Notes under the pieces: generated by a model
What the model saw: only the letters and a program-made list of their open reading frames with translations
Databases searched by the model: none
Told to the model about the DNA's origin: nothing
DNA from: Bradyrhizobium zhengyangense
Lineage (GTDB): Bacteria; Pseudomonadota; Alphaproteobacteria; Rhizobiales; Xanthobacteraceae
Assembly: GCF_022012435.1 (NCBI RefSeq)
Contig: NZ_JAKLUA010000012.1
Coordinates: forward strand, 142,802 to 206,801
Direction: 5' to 3'
DNA length: 64,000 nucleotides
Program-made: the position numbers and the translations under genes
Shown here: in pieces, positions 33,115 through 41,416 of the stretch
How the letters are laid out: every line of letters starts with the position of its first letter
Numbering within the stretch: position 1 is the stretch's first letter

Positions 33115-34040
33115 GCGTGAGCAACGAGATCGCGATCGACGTCAAGGGCCTGACCAAATCGTTTGGTGGTCGCGAGGTCGTGCACGACCTGTCGATGCAG
33201 GTGAAGCGCGGCTCGATCTACGGCTTCCTCGGGCCGAACGGCTCGGGCAAGACCACGACCATCCGCATTCTCTGCGGCCTGCTGACGCCCGACAGCGGCG
33301 AGGGCACCTGCCTCGGCTACGACATCCTGAAGGACGCGGAAAAGATCAAGCGCAAAGTCGGCTACATGACGCAGCGCTTCAGCCTGTACCAGGATCTTTC
33401 CGTGCGCGAGAACCTCGAATTCGTTGCGCGGCTCTATGGCCTTGCCGACGCGCGCGGGGCTGCCCGCGACATGATCAAGCGGCTCGGCCTCTCGGGCCGC
33501 GAGGAGCAGCTCGCGGGCGAGCTTTCCGGCGGCTGGAAGCAGCGTCTTGCATTGGGGGCCTGCACCCTGCCCAATCCGGAATTGCTGCTCCTGGACGAGC
33601 CGACCGCGGGCGTCGATCCCAAGGCGCGGCGCGATTTCTGGAACGAGATCCATGCGCTCGCCGCAGGTGGTCTCACCGTGCTGGTCTCGACACATTACAT
33701 GGACGAGGCCGAGCGTTGCCATGAGATCGCGTATATCGCTTATGGCCATCTCCTGGCGCACGGTACCGTTGACGAGGTGATCGCGAAGTCCGCGCTGACG
33801 ACCTACACCGTCACCGGCGAGTTGAATGGCCTCGCGGCCCAGCTCGCCGGCAAGCCCGGAATCGACATGGTGGCGCCGTTTGGCACCTCGCTGCACGTCT
33901 CGGGCCGCGACGTCGCGGCTCTCGAAGCCAGCATCGCGCCGTGGCGCGAGAAGGGCGACCTACACTGGCTGAAATCGGCGCCGTCGCTGGAAGACGTCTT
34001 CATCGAGTTGATGGGCCGTTCCAAGGACAATTTCCAATGA
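33111..34040 (+). CDS. ABC exporter ATPase (YbhF/DrrA-like)
   Basis: A single nucleotide-binding domain of 309 aa: Walker A GPNGSGKTT, Q-loop MTQRFSLYQDLSVREN, signature LSGGWKQR, Walker B LLLLDEPTAGVD, switch His in STHYMDEAE. The C-terminal tail ends SLEDVFIELMGR, typical of drug-export ATPases. The start overlaps the adaptor stop by four bases, and its own stop overlaps the permease start. Confidence 0.94.
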   Translation: MSVSNEIAIDVKGLTKSFGGREVVHDLSMQVKRGSIYGFLGPNGSGKTTTIRILCGLLTPDSGEGTCLGYDILKDAEKIKRKVGYMTQRFSLYQDLSVRENLEFVARLYGLADARGAARDMIKRLGLSGREEQLAGELSGGWKQRLALGACTLPNPELLLLDEPTAGVDPKARRDFWNEIHALAAGGLTVLVSTHYMDEAERCHEIAYIAYGHLLAHGTVDEVIAKSALTTYTVTGELNGLAAQLAGKPGIDMVAPFGTSLHVSGRDVAALEASIAPWREKGDLHWLKSAPSLEDVFIELMGRSKDNFQ

Positions 34041-35200
34041 GCAGCATCCGGACAACCGGCCCAGTGCGGGAGATCCGCGACCGCTTCGGCTTCTGGCGCC
34101 GCTCCTATGCCATGATGGCGAAGGAGTTCATTCAGCTTCGGCGGGACCGCGTGTCGTTTGCGATGATCGTGGCGATCCCGGTGATGCAGCTCCTCCTGTT
34201 CGGTTATGCCATCAACACCACGCCGCACCATCTGCCGAGCGCGGTGCTGCTGCAGGAGGACTCGGATCTTGCCCGCTCGGTCCTGAAGGCGTTGGAGAAT
34301 ACCGCCTATTTCCGCTTCGTCTACGAAGTGCACGACGTCGACGAGTTCGACAATTTGCTGAAGTCCGGCAAGGTGCTGTTCGGCGTCGAGATCCCGCGCG
34401 GTTTCGAACGCGCTGTGCGGCGCGGCGACAAGCCGGCGCTGCTGGTTGCAGCCGACGCGACCGATCCGGTCGCCGCAAGCTCCGCACTCGGCGCGCTCGG
34501 CATGATCGTGCAGACGGCACTTGCGCACGATCTCTATATCGGCGATCCCCCGGCGATGCCGTTCGAGATCCGCGCGCATGCGCGCTACAATCCGGCGGCG
34601 GAATCGCGGCTCAACATCGTGCCGGGACTGGTCGGCACCATTCTCACCATGACGATGCTGATCTTCACGGCGCTGTCGGTGACGCGCGAGATTGAACGCG
34701 GCACTATGGAGAGCCTCCTGTCGATGCCGATCAAACCGGTCGAGGTGATGATCGGCAAGATCGTGCCCTACATCCTGGTCGGCTTCATCCAGGCCTTCCT
34801 GATCGTCAATATCGGAGTGTTCCTGTTCGGCGTGCCGGTGCTCGGCAGTCTGTTCCTGCTGGCGGCTCTTTCGACCCTTTTCATCGCTGCAAATCTCGCG
34901 ATCGGCTACACGTTCTCGACCATCGCGCAGAATCAATTGCAGGCGATACAGATGTCATTCATGTTCTTCCTGCCAAGCATCTTGCTGTCCGGCTTCATGT
35001 TCCCGTTCGCGGGGATGCCGGCCTGGGCGCAATATGTCGGCGAATGCCTGCCGCTGACGCACTACATTCGCATCGTCCGCGCCATCATGCTGAAGGGCGC
35101 CTCCATGCCGAACCTGCGGTTCGATACGCTTGCGCTGGCAGCGCTGATGCTGGTCGCCATGACCATCGCCGTGACGCGCTTCCGCCGCACGCTGGATTGA
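34037..35200 (+). CDS. ABC-2 type exporter permease (YbhR/YbhS-like)
   Basis: The membrane component, 387 aa. An N-terminal helix follows RRSYAMMAKEFIQLRRDR, then a large periplasmic loop (about residues 60-185) and five C-terminal helices with EIERGTMESLLSMPIKPVEVMIGKI, the ABC-2 signature region. Only one permease gene is present, so it probably forms a homodimer, unlike the YbhR/YbhS pair. The substrate is unknown; drug or xenobiotic export is the usual role. Confidence 0.93.
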   Translation: MSSIRTTGPVREIRDRFGFWRRSYAMMAKEFIQLRRDRVSFAMIVAIPVMQLLLFGYAINTTPHHLPSAVLLQEDSDLARSVLKALENTAYFRFVYEVHDVDEFDNLLKSGKVLFGVEIPRGFERAVRRGDKPALLVAADATDPVAASSALGALGMIVQTALAHDLYIGDPPAMPFEIRAHARYNPAAESRLNIVPGLVGTILTMTMLIFTALSVTREIERGTMESLLSMPIKPVEVMIGKIVPYILVGFIQAFLIVNIGVFLFGVPVLGSLFLLAALSTLFIAANLAIGYTFSTIAQNQLQAIQMSFMFFLPSILLSGFMFPFAGMPAWAQYVGECLPLTHYIRIVRAIMLKGASMPNLRFDTLALAALMLVAMTIAVTRFRRTLD

Positions 35201-35229
35201 GGCAAACTGCCCCGGAATCGGGGGATGGA

Positions 35230-36531
35230 ATGGTCAGCTTTTTGAAAGCCCGGCAAAGGGCCGTCTTGTCGGAGGAGTTCGAGCGCGAGCTGACGCGCGA
35301 AGTGCTGCGCACCGAGTTGCTGCGGGTGAAGGCGCTGATCGCCACGGGCCTCGTCATGCTGGTCTTGCTCACGGCGACCTTCGTGATCGACCCTGCCATC
35401 GCGAACCGGATCTGGCGCGGGACCGAGGGGATGGTCCGCGAATACGTCCTTGTGGCAGGATTCCTGCTGTTCGAGGTCTGGGTCCACAGCCAGATCAGGC
35501 GAAACCTCAAGCTTGATCGCGACCTGCCGGTGGTCAGGCGCTATATCGGCGCCTTTATCGAGACGTCGCTGCCGACGCTCATCTTGATCCTGCAGATCCG
35601 CAGCATGGGCGCTGGGCCTGCGCTCGGTTTCGTGTTGCCGATGGTCTATTTCATCTTCGTCATTCTTTCGACGCTGCGGCTCGATTTCTGGCTGTCTACC
35701 TTCACGGGATTTGTCGCAGCCGCCGAACTCCTGACAGTCGCGCTGTATTACAATTCCGCAAGCGACACCGGAGAACCCCTGATCTATTTCCACACCGTGC
35801 GCAGCATGGTGATCCTGGTCTGCGGCGTGCTTGCGGGCTCCGTCGGCGCGCAGTTGCGGCGACAATTCAGCGCGAGCATCGCGGCGGCCACCGCGCGCGA
35901 TCGGGTGACCAACCTGTTCGGCCAGCACGTCTCGCCGCAGGTGGTCGAGCGGCTGATGGCGGAGGGGACGAGCGTCGCCGGCGATATCAGGCGCGTCGCG
36001 GTGATGTTCGTCGATTTCCGCGGCTTCACCGCCGGCGCGCAGTCGCGCACCCCGCAAGAGGTCGTCGACCGGCTCGACGGCGCATTCGCCGTGCTGGTCG
36101 ACATTCTCGACCGCCATGGCGGCATCGTGAACAAGTTTCTGGGCGACGGATTTCTCGCGCTGTTCGGCGCGCCGCTGGAGGCGTCCGATGCCGCGCATCG
36201 TGCGGTCGCCGCAGGCCGCGACATGCTGACCGCGATGGATCACATCAATGCGCAGACGAGCTGGCCGCTGAGAATCGGCATCGGCATTCATTTCGGCGAG
36301 GTCGTCGCCGGCAATATCGGCTCGCCCCGGCGCAAGGAATACACCGTGATCGGCGACACCGTGAACTTTGCATCGCGGCTCGAGGCGCTCAACAAGGAGT
36401 TCGGCTCGCAGCTCCTGATCTCGGCGTCCGTGCGCGAGGCGCTCGGAGACGACGGCGAGGATGCGGTCGCGCTCGGCGAAGTCACCGTGCGCGGTTATGA
36501 GCAGCCGGTCGCGGTGTTTCAATTGGGGTGA
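35230..36531 (+). CDS. Membrane class III adenylate/guanylate cyclase, 433 aa
   Basis: The N-terminal half has about six hydrophobic helices. The C-terminal cyclase domain (about residues 240-430) carries MFVDFRGFTAG (metal Asp), NKFLGDGFLALFG (second metal Asp), and GEVVAGNIGSPRRKEYTVIGDTVNFASRLE with the transition-state Asn/Arg region. It should make cAMP, or less likely cGMP. It starts at ATG 35230, 29 bases after the permease gene, so it may be co-transcribed with the efflux operon; whether they act together is unknown. Confidence 0.91.
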   Translation: MVSFLKARQRAVLSEEFERELTREVLRTELLRVKALIATGLVMLVLLTATFVIDPAIANRIWRGTEGMVREYVLVAGFLLFEVWVHSQIRRNLKLDRDLPVVRRYIGAFIETSLPTLILILQIRSMGAGPALGFVLPMVYFIFVILSTLRLDFWLSTFTGFVAAAELLTVALYYNSASDTGEPLIYFHTVRSMVILVCGVLAGSVGAQLRRQFSASIAAATARDRVTNLFGQHVSPQVVERLMAEGTSVAGDIRRVAVMFVDFRGFTAGAQSRTPQEVVDRLDGAFAVLVDILDRHGGIVNKFLGDGFLALFGAPLEASDAAHRAVAAGRDMLTAMDHINAQTSWPLRIGIGIHFGEVVAGNIGSPRRKEYTVIGDTVNFASRLEALNKEFGSQLLISASVREALGDDGEDAVALGEVTVRGYEQPVAVFQLG

Positions 36532-36647
36532 GGGGACTGCTCGCGTTTCTTTGAAGGCGCGTGCCGAAATATCCTGGGCTGCCCTCCGCTCTTGCATTCG
36601 GGACGTCGAAATTGTTTCGACCTCCATTTGCTACGCGGAGAATATCC

Positions 36648-36848
36648 ATGATCCGATTGAGCGTCGTCTCGGCCGCCGTGATTGCCGCGGCCGTTTATCA
36701 AATCGAGGCCGCGTCGGCCCGCGATGCGGCCCCCGCCCGGCGTGGTGTTGCGCATGCGACGGCGGATTGCGTCAGGGCGCCGGCCGAGGCGGCCTATGCG
36801 ACCGCTCCCTACAAGGAGCCGCCCTGCATGCCGAAAGCTACGAACTGA
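36648..36848 (+). CDS. Small exported protein, 66 aa
   Basis: The signal-like N-terminus (MIRLSVVSAAVIAAAVYQIEAASA, cleavage likely near residue 24) leads to a short mature part with two cysteines (ATADCVRAP and EPPCMPK) that could form a disulfide in the periplasm. GGAG sits about eight bases before the ATG. A strong terminator follows immediately, which supports a monocistronic gene. The function is unknown. Confidence 0.72.
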   Translation: MIRLSVVSAAVIAAAVYQIEAASARDAAPARRGVAHATADCVRAPAEAAYATAPYKEPPCMPKATN

Positions 36849-36863
36849 GTTCGAACCCGGCGA

Positions 36864-36900
36864 AGCCGGGCTGGCCAGTGCCGCCAGCCCGGCTGTTTCT
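36864..36900 (+). terminator. Rho-independent terminator after the small exported protein
   Basis: A perfect 12-bp stem, AGCCGGGCTGGC (36864-36875) with GCCAGCCCGGCT (36883-36894), has a 7-base loop and is followed by GTTTCT. Confidence 0.85.
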
Positions 36901-36928
36901 GCTGGCATATGCGGTATTCCAGTAGCGC

Positions 36929-36963
36929 TTGACTCCTCTTTCAACTAGTCATCTATATGACTA
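36929..36963 (+). promoter_or_regulatory. GntR-gene promoter overlapped by an inverted repeat
   Basis: TTGACT (36929-36934), a 17-base spacer and TCTATA (36952-36957) make a plausible promoter. TAGTCAT (36946-36952) and ATGACTA (36957-36963) form a perfect inverted repeat with a four-base gap, covering the -10 box. This is probably the autoregulatory operator of the UTRA-type GntR regulator. Confidence 0.62.
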
Positions 36964-36964
36964 T

Positions 36965-37696
36965 ATGAATTCAGCTCCGCGCGACGGTCGTCTGCCCCGC
37001 TACCAGCGCCTGCGCGACGACCTCGCCGCGCGGATCAACCGCAATGAATGGCGGCCGGGCGAGCCGATTCCATCGGAGGCCGAGCTTGGCGCGCATTACG
37101 GTGTCGCCATCGGCACCGTGCGCAAGGCGATCGACCAACTCGTGGCGGATGCCGCGCTGGAGCGCCAGCAGGGCCGCGGCACCTTCGTGCGCCGTGCGCG
37201 GTTCAATTCCTCGCTGTTCCGCTTCTTCCGTTTCCAGTCCGAAAGCGGCGAGCGGCGCGTGCCCAAGAGCCGCATCCTCCGGCGCAGAAGCGTGCCGGCG
37301 ACTTCAGCCGTGGCATCGGCGCTGCGCATGCCGGTCGGTGAACCCGTTGTCAGCCTGTCGCGCCTGCGGTTGATCGATGATGTGCCGCTGCTCGCCGAAG
37401 AGATCTGGCTCCAGCAATCGCGCTTCGCGCCAATTCTCGAAATCGATACCGCTGAGTTCGGCGACCTGCTGTATCCGCTATATGAGGAGCGCTGCGGTGA
37501 GGTGGTGGTTTCCGCCGAGGAAATTCTGACGGTCGAGACCGCCAACGAGATGCAGGCGCGCCTGCTCAGGCTCGAGGCCCATGCGCCGCTGATCGTGATC
37601 GAGCGCCTCGCGCTCGACCTCGAGCGGCGGCCGATCGAATGGCGCAGGTCGCGCGGGCCGGCGGACCGCTTCCGCTACCATGCCGAGATCCGATAA
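36965..37696 (+). CDS. GntR/HutC family regulator with UTRA ligand domain
   Basis: The HTH (RYQRLRDDLAARINRNEWRPGEPIPSEAELG region, GVAIGTVRKAIDQLVADAAL) is followed by a UTRA ligand domain (about residues 95-240; LFRFFRFQ, VVSLSRLRLIDDVPLLAEEIW). The 243-residue length suits HutC-type regulators. The ATG at 36965 lacks a Shine-Dalgarno sequence and lies about eight bases after the -10 box. It probably controls the transporter and amidohydrolase genes downstream, sensing their substrate. Confidence 0.9.
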   Translation: MNSAPRDGRLPRYQRLRDDLAARINRNEWRPGEPIPSEAELGAHYGVAIGTVRKAIDQLVADAALERQQGRGTFVRRARFNSSLFRFFRFQSESGERRVPKSRILRRRSVPATSAVASALRMPVGEPVVSLSRLRLIDDVPLLAEEIWLQQSRFAPILEIDTAEFGDLLYPLYEERCGEVVVSAEEILTVETANEMQARLLRLEAHAPLIVIERLALDLERRPIEWRRSRGPADRFRYHAEIR

Positions 37697-37745
37697 AGCG
37701 GCTCTTCAACGTCATCAAGCAATAACGAGTACAGGGGTAGGGAAC

Positions 37746-38990
37746 ATGTCGAACTGGTATAGCGAAAGCTCGCCGCTGGAGCGGCGCACGTTCTGGGCAA
37801 GTTTTGGCGGCTGGGCGCTGGATGCGCTCGACGTTCAGATGTTCGGCCTCGCGATTCCGGCGTTGATCGCAGCCTTCGGCATCAGCAAGGCTGATGCGGG
37901 ACTGCTCGGCTCGGTTACCCTGTTCTTCGGCGCGTTCGGCGGCTGGCTCGGCGGCGCACTCGGCGATCGCTTCGGCCGCGTCAAAGCACTCCAGATCACG
38001 GTCGCGACCTTCGCGCTCGCGACCTTCGCGTCGGCATTCGCGATGAGCTACACCCAGCTCCTGGTGCTCAAGGCGATCCAGGGCCTCGGCTTCGGCGCCG
38101 AATGGGCCTGCGGTGCGGTGCTGATGGCCGAGATCATCCGCCCCGAACATCGCGGCAAGGCGCTTGGCACGGTACAGAGCGCCTGGGCGGTCGGCTGGGG
38201 CGCGGCCGTGCTGCTGTCCGCGCTGGTCTTCACTTATGCACCGGCCGATATCGCCTGGCGCATCCTGTTTGCGATCGGATTGTTGCCGGCGCTGCTCATC
38301 ATCTTCATCCGCCGCGGGCTGAAGGAGCCGCCGCGCGCCGTGGCCAAGGACGCAGAAGCGCCGTTCTTCGCCACGCTGGCAGGCATCTTCCATCGCGATG
38401 TGCTGCGCTCGACCCTGGTCGGCGGTCTGTTCGGCATCGGCGCCCATGGCGGCTATGCCGCACTGACGACGTTCCTGCCGACTTACTTGCGCGAAGTGCG
38501 GCACTTGTCGGTGCTCGGCTCCAGCGGATATCTCGCCGTCATCATCATCGCCTTCTTCTGCGGCTGTGTCGCCAGCGGGATCATCAGCGACCGCATCGGC
38601 CGTCGCGCCAATGTCGCGTTCTTCGCCAGCGCCTGCATCGTCACCGTGCTGGTCTACATCTTTGCGCCGCTGACCAACGGCCAGATGCTGTTGCTCGGCT
38701 TTCCACTTGGCTTCTTCTCGGCCGGAATCCCTGCGAGCATGGCCGCGCTGTTCAGCGAGCTCTATCCGGCCGGCGTGCGCGGCACCGGCGTCGGCTTCTG
38801 CTACAATTTCGGCCGCGTGGTCTCCGCCGCGTTTCCCTTCCTGGTCGGCTTTCTCAGTGATCGCATCGGCCTCGGGCCCGCAATCGGCATCGACGCGGCG
38901 TTCGCCTATGCGCTGGTGCTGATCGCGGTGGTTCTCCTGCCCGAGACCCGCGGCAAGGTGTTCGAGCAGGCCGCAGCCGCCCGCGTTTGA
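37746..38990 (+). CDS. MFS transporter, aromatic/organic-acid family
   Basis: A 414-residue, 12-helix permease. The first conserved loop motif is GGALGDRFGRVKAL and the second-half equivalent is GIISDRIGRRAN; FSELYPAGVRGTGVGFCYNFGRV (about residues 338-360) is typical of the sialate/benzoate-type MFS clade. It is likely a proton symporter for an organic acid. I set the start at 37746 (MSNWYSES) after GGTAGGGAAC; the frame extends upstream into the GntR end. Its neighbours suggest it imports the substrate of the following amidohydrolase. Confidence 0.92.
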   Translation: MSNWYSESSPLERRTFWASFGGWALDALDVQMFGLAIPALIAAFGISKADAGLLGSVTLFFGAFGGWLGGALGDRFGRVKALQITVATFALATFASAFAMSYTQLLVLKAIQGLGFGAEWACGAVLMAEIIRPEHRGKALGTVQSAWAVGWGAAVLLSALVFTYAPADIAWRILFAIGLLPALLIIFIRRGLKEPPRAVAKDAEAPFFATLAGIFHRDVLRSTLVGGLFGIGAHGGYAALTTFLPTYLREVRHLSVLGSSGYLAVIIIAFFCGCVASGIISDRIGRRANVAFFASACIVTVLVYIFAPLTNGQMLLLGFPLGFFSAGIPASMAALFSELYPAGVRGTGVGFCYNFGRVVSAAFPFLVGFLSDRIGLGPAIGIDAAFAYALVLIAVVLLPETRGKVFEQAAAARV

Positions 38991-39011
38991 CGGGAATGAG
39001 GAGCAACAACC

Positions 39012-39908
39012 ATGACATCGTTCAAGCGCGGCCTGACGCGCCGCCAATTCGGCGCGGGCGCTGCAGCCCTGGTGGCAAGTGCGGCTGCGGGCAAAGCGGC
39101 AGGTGAGGCGACGATGCCTGTGATCGATACCCACGCCCATGTCTTCCATCGCGGATTGAAGCTCGCACCGGGCCGGCGCTATGCGCCCGAATACGACGCG
39201 CCGCTGTCGCTGTATCTCGAGCAGCTCGACCACAACGGCATGAGCAACGGCGTGCTGGTGCAGCCCAGCTTCCTCGGCACCGACAATTCCTACCTCGTCG
39301 ATTGCCTGAAGCAGACCAATGGCCGCCTGCGCGGCATCGCTGTCGTCGATCCCTCTATTTCGGCAGATGAGCTGCGCGCGCTCGACAAAGCCGGCATCGT
39401 CGGCATCCGCCTCAATCTCGTCGGCCAGCCCTTGCCCGATCTCGCGGCGAGCGAATGGAAGGGACTGCTCGCCAACCTGAAGGCGATGGGCTGGCAGGTC
39501 GAGATCCAGCGCAACGCGTCCGATCTCGCCGTGCTCACCCCGCAATTGCTCGATCTCGGCGTCACTGTCGTGCTCGATCATTTTGCGCTGCCGGATCCCA
39601 AGCTCGGCGTCTCAGATCCCGGCTTTCAATCCGTGCTGAAGTTAGGGGCGACGCGAAACGTGTGGGTCAAGATCTCTGCGCCGTATCGCAACGGCCCAGC
39701 CGGCGAGAGCTTTGCGAAGGAGGCCTATCCGCTGCTTCGCAGTGCCTATGGTCTCGATCGCCTGCTGTGGGGCAGCGACTGGCCGCATACGCAGTTCGAG
39801 GCAACGCAAACCTACGCGAAGAACCGCCAATTTCTCGACATCCTCGTGGCCGACGGGCGCGAACGCGCGCAAGTGCTGTCCTCGCCGCGGCCTCTCTTTC
39901 GCTTCTGA
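39012..39908 (+). CDS. Amidohydrolase_2 family hydrolase with Tat signal (PDC hydrolase-like)
   Basis: The N-terminus LTRRQFGAGAAALVASAAAG is a twin-arginine signal. The mature part is a metal-dependent TIM-barrel hydrolase: VIDTHAHVFHRG, VLDHFALPD, and WGSDWPHTQ provide the metal and catalytic His/Asp. Closest by motif are lactone hydrolases such as 2-pyrone-4,6-dicarboxylate hydrolase and related L-rhamnono/fucono-lactonases. It lies 21 bases after the MFS gene with GAGGAG before the ATG. Periplasmic location would be unusual for a PDC hydrolase, so the substrate is uncertain. Confidence 0.87.
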   Translation: MTSFKRGLTRRQFGAGAAALVASAAAGKAAGEATMPVIDTHAHVFHRGLKLAPGRRYAPEYDAPLSLYLEQLDHNGMSNGVLVQPSFLGTDNSYLVDCLKQTNGRLRGIAVVDPSISADELRALDKAGIVGIRLNLVGQPLPDLAASEWKGLLANLKAMGWQVEIQRNASDLAVLTPQLLDLGVTVVLDHFALPDPKLGVSDPGFQSVLKLGATRNVWVKISAPYRNGPAGESFAKEAYPLLRSAYGLDRLLWGSDWPHTQFEATQTYAKNRQFLDILVADGRERAQVLSSPRPLFRF

Positions 39909-40027
39909 TACGCGCAGCGATTGCTCCGATTGCACTCAATTTTGGGGCATGACGAGCGATATTTTGCCCTTGTAGAGTGCTGCGGGAGGCGGCCGGTTTG
40001 CGGCCGCCATTTGCGTGAGGAAACACC

Positions 40028-40942
40028 ATGCAGCGCCGCTACGTCACCGTCGACGTGTTCACCGACCGCGCCTTCGGCGGCAACCAGCTCGCCGTGGTGC
40101 TCGATGCTGCCGGGCTCTCGACGCGTCAGATGCAGGCGATCGCGACGGAGTTTAACTATTCCGAGACGACCTTCGTGCTGCCGCCGCGCGACAAGGCCAA
40201 CGACGCCGAGGTGCGCATCTTCACGCCGGTGAGGGAGATGCCGTTCGCCGGTCATCCCAATGTCGGCACCTCCTTCGTGCTGGCAAGTCTTGCGAAAGAG
40301 CCGAAGCCACGCCTTTTGTTCGAGGAGATTGCGGGCCTCGTGCCGGTCGACATTTTTCGCGAGCAGGGAAGGGTGGTCGGCACCGAGCTCACCGCGCCGC
40401 AGCCGCTGTCGCGACTGGCGGAAGTCTCGGCCGCTGACGTTGCAGCCTGCATCTCGTTGACGGCTGATGACATCAGGACCGATCACCATGCGCCGCAAGT
40501 GGTCGGTGTTGGAACGCCGTTCCTCGTGGCAGAGGTGCATTCGCGCGATGCGCTCAAGCGCGCGAGGCCCGACGCAGCCGCGTTTGGCAGGGTCCTTCCT
40601 CGCGACGATGCCCGCTCCGTGTGGTTCTACACGCGCGACGTGCCGGCGTCCGAGGCGCCGACCGAGCGGCAGGCGCGTATGTTCATGCGCGGTGCTGGCG
40701 GACTCGCCGAAGATCCCGCCACCGGCAGCGCCACCGTCGCCGCCGCCGCGCTGTTCGCCGATCTCGATCCCTTCAGTGACGGCGAACTGAAGCTCACCGT
40801 TGGCCAAGGCTTTGACATGGGCCGGCCGAGCATCCTGCAGACGCGCGTCGTCAAGCGGGACGGCAAGATCGTGTCAGCGCATGTCGGCGGTGCCTGCGTG
40901 CAGATGATGGAGGGGACGTTCAAGCTGGCAGGAGCGGAATGA
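40028..40942 (+). CDS. PhzF family isomerase/epimerase-like protein
   Basis: A 304-residue member of the PhzF/diaminopimelate-epimerase-like fold: DVFTDRAFGGNQLAVVLDA, the catalytic Glu region NYSETTFVLPP, EMPFAGHPNVGTSFVL, and GAGGLAEDPATGSATVAAAAL (about residues 222-242). Family members isomerise small metabolites, but most are uncharacterised. GAGGAA precedes the ATG. It may belong to the GntR-MFS-amidohydrolase group, though the 119-base gap leaves this open. Confidence 0.9.
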   Translation: MQRRYVTVDVFTDRAFGGNQLAVVLDAAGLSTRQMQAIATEFNYSETTFVLPPRDKANDAEVRIFTPVREMPFAGHPNVGTSFVLASLAKEPKPRLLFEEIAGLVPVDIFREQGRVVGTELTAPQPLSRLAEVSAADVAACISLTADDIRTDHHAPQVVGVGTPFLVAEVHSRDALKRARPDAAAFGRVLPRDDARSVWFYTRDVPASEAPTERQARMFMRGAGGLAEDPATGSATVAAAALFADLDPFSDGELKLTVGQGFDMGRPSILQTRVVKRDGKIVSAHVGGACVQMMEGTFKLAGAE

Positions 40943-40945
40943 CGG

Positions 40946-41407
40946 CTACAGCTGCCGCCCCGCCAGATTCTTCACCGCCACGCCTTCGCGCTCCTCGATG
41001 ATTTCCGCGATCATCTGGCGGTGGCAATGGGTGTGGTCGCGCTCGTAGCAGAGCAGGCAGACCGGGCCGGCCTTCTTCACCAGCGCCGAGAGTTCGTCCA
41101 TCTGCTCCCTGACCTCCGGTGTCTTCAGGTGCTTTGCGAAGATCTTCTCCAGCACGTCGTATTGGCCGCTGCGCGCGGCGAGGCGGCCTTCCTTCGGCGT
41201 GCCGAGGCCAGCAAGGTGGACATAGGCAATGCCGCGCTCGTCGAGGCCAGCGGCCAGCTGCTTCTTGGAAAAGCCCGGCCGCCGTGACGACGTCACCGCG
41301 CGTACGTCGACCACAAGCTTGACACCGGCCTGCTCGAGCTCATCCAGCACGGCCTTGGGCGGCGTCTGCTCATAGCCGATGGTGAAGAGTTTCTTCGCCG
41401 TGGCCAT
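40946..41407 (-). CDS. DUF488 family protein, 153 aa
   Basis: It shows the DUF488 features: LFTIGYEQTPPKAVLDEL, LVVDVRAVTSSRRPGFSKKQL, VHLAGLGTPKE, and VCLLCYERDHTHCHRQMIAEII with Cys and His clustered near the C-terminus. The biochemical role is unknown. GGAG lies five bases before the ATG. It follows the DUF72 gene after nine bases, a pairing that suggests joint function. Confidence 0.9.
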   Translation of the reverse strand: MATAKKLFTIGYEQTPPKAVLDELEQAGVKLVVDVRAVTSSRRPGFSKKQLAAGLDERGIAYVHLAGLGTPKEGRLAARSGQYDVLEKIFAKHLKTPEVREQMDELSALVKKAGPVCLLCYERDHTHCHRQMIAEIIEEREGVAVKNLAGRQL

Positions 41408-41416
41408 CCATTCTCC

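Noticed and set aside
37566..39581. 671-codon minus-strand frame across the MFS and amidohydrolase genes
   Set aside because: The plus strand carries clear MFS and metal-hydrolase motifs with ribosome sites; the minus product is Glu/Arg/Ala-rich with none.
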